DNA from: CAIKLP01 sp039798705
GTDB lineage: Bacteria; Bacteroidota; Bacteroidia; Sphingobacteriales; Sphingobacteriaceae
DNA length: 26,463 nucleotides
Direction of reading: 5' to 3'
NCBI GenBank assembly: GCA_039798705.1
Contig: JBDKFN010000019.1
Coordinates: forward strand, 1-26,463
The notes beneath the pieces are model-generated. The model did not search any database. It was not told the DNA's origin and saw nothing but the letters and a program-made list of their open reading frames with translations. Below, piece by piece: positions 24,550-26,463 of this stretch; position 1 is the stretch's first letter; each line of letters starts with the position of its first letter. The position numbers and the translations under genes are program-made.

Positions 24550-25869
24550 ATGAGTAATACATTAGAAAATTTAAGATCAGAAATTGCAACCTTGGTTAGT
24601 GCTTTTGCAAAAGAACAATACAAAGAAAAATTATTTGTTCCAGGGGAGACTATAATTCCACCTTCTGGAAAATTATTAGGTGAAGAAGAATTGCAAAATA
24701 TGGTAGCAGCATCTTTAGATGGATGGCTTACTACAGGAAGATTTAATGCTGAATTTGAAAAAAAATTAGCTCTTTTTTTAGGAGTTAAATATTGCTTATC
24801 TGTAAATTCAGGTTCTTCAGCAAATCTAGTTGCTTTTAGTACCTTAACATCTCCAAAACTTGGGGATAGAGCTATCAAAAAAGGAGATGAAGTAATTGGA
24901 GTTGCAGCAGGTTTTCCTACTACAGTAAATCCAGTAATTCAATTTGGGGCTATTCCTGTATTTGTAGATGTCGATATTAAAACACATAATGTAAATGCAG
25001 ATTTGATTGAAGCAGCCATTACACCTAAAACAAAAGCTATAATGCTGGCTCACGCCTTAGGTAATCCATTTAACTTAGCTAAAGTGGTTGAGCTGTGTAA
25101 AAAATATAACTTATGGTTAATTGAGGATACTTGTGATGCTCTTGGTGCAGAATACAACGGACAGAAGTGTGGAACATTTGGAGACATTGGCACATTGAGT
25201 TTTTATCCAGCTCATCATATGACTATGGGAGAAGGCGGAGCCGTTTTTATGAATAATCCAGAACTAAAAGTAATTGCAGAATCGTTTAGGGATTGGGGAA
25301 GAGATTGTTATTGTGCACCAGGTTGTGACAATACTTGTGGTTGCCGTTTTGAACAAAAACATGGCGATTTACCATTTGGTTACGATCATAAATATGTGTA
25401 TTCACATTCTGGATATAATTTAAAAATTACCGACATGCAAGCAGCTTGTGGATTAGCACAATTAAACAAGCTAGATTTTTTTATTCAGCGTAGAAGGGAA
25501 AACTATACTTATTTGAGAAGCCGTTTAGAAACGCTAACCAATTTCTTAGAGTTACCCGTACCTACACCCAATAGTAATCCTTCATGGTTTGGTTTTCCTT
25601 TAACGCTAAAACCTGAAGCGGGTGTAACTAGAGTAGAATTAACCCGTTTTTTGGATGATAACAAAATAGGTACCCGATTATTGTTTGCAGGTAATTTATT
25701 GAAGCAGCCTTATTTTAAGAATTTAGAATACCGTGTGGTAGGTGACTTAACCAATACCGATATTACAATGAATTATACCTTTTGGTTAGGTGTGCAGCCA
25801 GCGCTTACCAATGAGCACTTAGATTATGTAGCCGATAAATTGGAAGAGTTTTTTGGATTAAATTTTTAA
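24550..25869 (+). CDS. rfbH: CDP-4-keto-6-deoxy-D-glucose 3-dehydrase (E1)
   Basis: This unusual PMP-dependent enzyme removes the C3 hydroxyl, with E3 supplying electrons. It has the DegT aminotransferase fold, but the PLP-anchoring Lys is replaced by His222 in SFYPAHHMTMGEGG, the hallmark of this dehydrase. The [2Fe-2S] ligands fit the known C-x57-C-x1-C-x7-C pattern: Cys195, Cys253, Cys255 and Cys263. The N-terminal extension VPGETIIPPSGK (30-41) and the length of 439 residues are also typical. It sits 1 base after rfbG and 4 bases before the RfbJ-like gene. Arg codons are mostly AGA/AGG in the first 250 residues and mostly CGN in the last third. Confidence 0.96.
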   Translation: MSNTLENLRSEIATLVSAFAKEQYKEKLFVPGETIIPPSGKLLGEEELQNMVAASLDGWLTTGRFNAEFEKKLALFLGVKYCLSVNSGSSANLVAFSTLTSPKLGDRAIKKGDEVIGVAAGFPTTVNPVIQFGAIPVFVDVDIKTHNVNADLIEAAITPKTKAIMLAHALGNPFNLAKVVELCKKYNLWLIEDTCDALGAEYNGQKCGTFGDIGTLSFYPAHHMTMGEGGAVFMNNPELKVIAESFRDWGRDCYCAPGCDNTCGCRFEQKHGDLPFGYDHKYVYSHSGYNLKITDMQAACGLAQLNKLDFFIQRRRENYTYLRSRLETLTNFLELPVPTPNSNPSWFGFPLTLKPEAGVTRVELTRFLDDNKIGTRLLFAGNLLKQPYFKNLEYRVVGDLTNTDITMNYTFWLGVQPALTNEHLDYVADKLEEFFGLNF

Positions 25870-25873
25870 ATTA

Positions 25874-26463
25874 ATGCAAAAAAAAATTTTACTTACTGGG
25901 GCTACTGGTTTTTTAGGAAGTCATTTATTAGAGAGTTTTATTTCTAATGGAATAGAAGTTGCGATCTTAATAAGATCAACATCTGATGTATGGAGAATTT
26001 CTCACTTATTGCAAAAGGTTAAAGCTTATAATATAGATAAAATTAAATTAAAAGTAATATTTGAAGAATTTAAACCTGAAATTATTGTTCACACAGCTTG
26101 TAGTTATGGCAGAAAAAATGAAACAATTATTGATGTTGTAAATGCAAATTTGATTTTTGGACTTCAATTATTAGAAGAGTCAATTAAAATTAATGCAAAA
26201 ACGTTTATAAATACAGACTCCCTTTTGCCAAGAAATATTAACAATTATAGTTTGTCAAAAGCTCAATTTACAGACTGGTTAAATAAGAAATCTAATCAAA
26301 TTCAAGTTGTTAATTTCAAAATTGAGCACATGTATGGCATTAAAGATGACGATAAAAAATTTATACCTTGGTTAATTAATAAAATGATTTACGATAATGA
26401 AGAAATAAATTTAACATCAGGAATTCAAAAAAGAGATTTTATATATATAACTGATGTTGTTGA
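25874..26463 (+). CDS. CDP-abequose/paratose synthase-like NAD-dependent reductase (3' end outside window)
   Basis: The frame is open from ATG 25874 to the end of the window (196 codons), so the gene is cut off, not broken. It begins with the Rossmann motif LLTGATGFLGSHLLE (GxxGxxG at 9-15) and has FINTDSLLP at 111-119, the SDR pair Tyr125 and Lys129 in YSLSK, and the run IEHMYGIKDDDKKFIPWLI. The segment QKRDFIYITDVV closes the visible part. The NTDS, EHxYG...KFIP and RDFI blocks closely resemble Salmonella RfbJ (abequose synthase), which reduces the C4 keto group of the CDP-3,6-dideoxy-4-keto sugar. Paratose synthase and other 4-reductases are related, so the final stereochemistry is open. 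All five visible Arg codons are AGA. Confidence 0.85.
   Translation, partial: MQKKILLTGATGFLGSHLLESFISNGIEVAILIRSTSDVWRISHLLQKVKAYNIDKIKLKVIFEEFKPEIIVHTACSYGRKNETIIDVVNANLIFGLQLLEESIKINAKTFINTDSLLPRNINNYSLSKAQFTDWLNKKSNQIQVVNFKIEHMYGIKDDDKKFIPWLINKMIYDNEEINLTSGIQKRDFIYITDVV

Noticed and set aside
24550..25869. rfbH as a DegT aminotransferase that lost its active-site Lys by mutation
   Set aside because: The His in place of Lys together with the C-x57-C-x1-C-x7-C cluster ligands is the defining feature of the functional 3-dehydrase.
1..26463. tRNA or rRNA genes, insertion sequences, integrase or attachment sites
   Set aside because: I saw no cloverleaf-like sequence, transposase-like protein or flanking direct repeats. 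The suspected foreign origin of the right-hand cassette rests on codon use and gene order only.

Overview
The window looks like chromosomal DNA of an AT-rich member of the Bacteroidota. The evidence is the presence of families largely restricted to that phylum (DUF2480, DUF3108 plus DUF3109, PepSY-like lipoproteins, a multi-SLBB export protein with a Wzz partner), several TAnnTTTG -7 elements, and start codons that almost never have a Shine-Dalgarno sequence. I cannot place it below phylum from sequence alone.

Bases 1-6420 hold housekeeping and envelope-biogenesis genes, all on the + strand and tightly packed. They are the end of a polytopic membrane protein, purQ (purine synthesis), coaX (CoA synthesis), an outer-membrane beta-barrel, lptC (LPS transport lipoprotein), a 64-aa two-helix membrane protein, and a PpiD/SurA-like periplasmic chaperone closed by a strong hairpin terminator. 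coaX, the barrel, lptC and the small protein overlap one another by 8-17 bases.

Bases 6432-9290 hold a DUF2480-DUF3108-DUF3109 run of unknown function. A secreted lipoprotein follows, with three PepSY-like repeats and a Gly/His/Pro-rich linker, and ends in a GC-rich terminator.

Bases 9354-16427 hold nucleotide-sugar synthesis genes: rmlA (dTDP-glucose), a bifunctional phosphoglucose/phosphomannose isomerase and gmd (GDP-mannose branch), then four genes that together can make UDP-2,3-diacetamido-2,3-dideoxy-glucuronic acid. The 6-dehydrogenase and the acetyltransferase are on the + strand. The aminotransferase and the 3-dehydrogenase are on the - strand and converge tail to tail, sharing a TTAA stop.

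Bases 16428-20735 hold the regulatory and export part of the locus. A winged-helix protein fused to a degenerate nucleotidyltransferase fold is preceded by an unusually strong Shine-Dalgarno leader. A Wza-like multi-SLBB secretin and a Wzz-type chain-length protein follow.

Bases 20750-26463 hold a second sugar block. It starts with a cytidylyltransferase/cupin pair, followed by a complete CDP-3,6-dideoxyhexose cassette (ddhD-rfbF-rfbG-rfbH) and the start of an RfbJ-like CDP-abequose/paratose synthase that runs off the window. The cassette has the gene order known from Salmonella and Yersinia O-antigen clusters. Its arginine codons switch from CGN to AGA/AGG relative to the upstream genes, which suggests horizontal acquisition. 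Overall, the window is the 5' part of a capsule or O-antigen locus next to core envelope genes. Glycosyltransferases, flippase and polymerase are not in view and probably lie further right.
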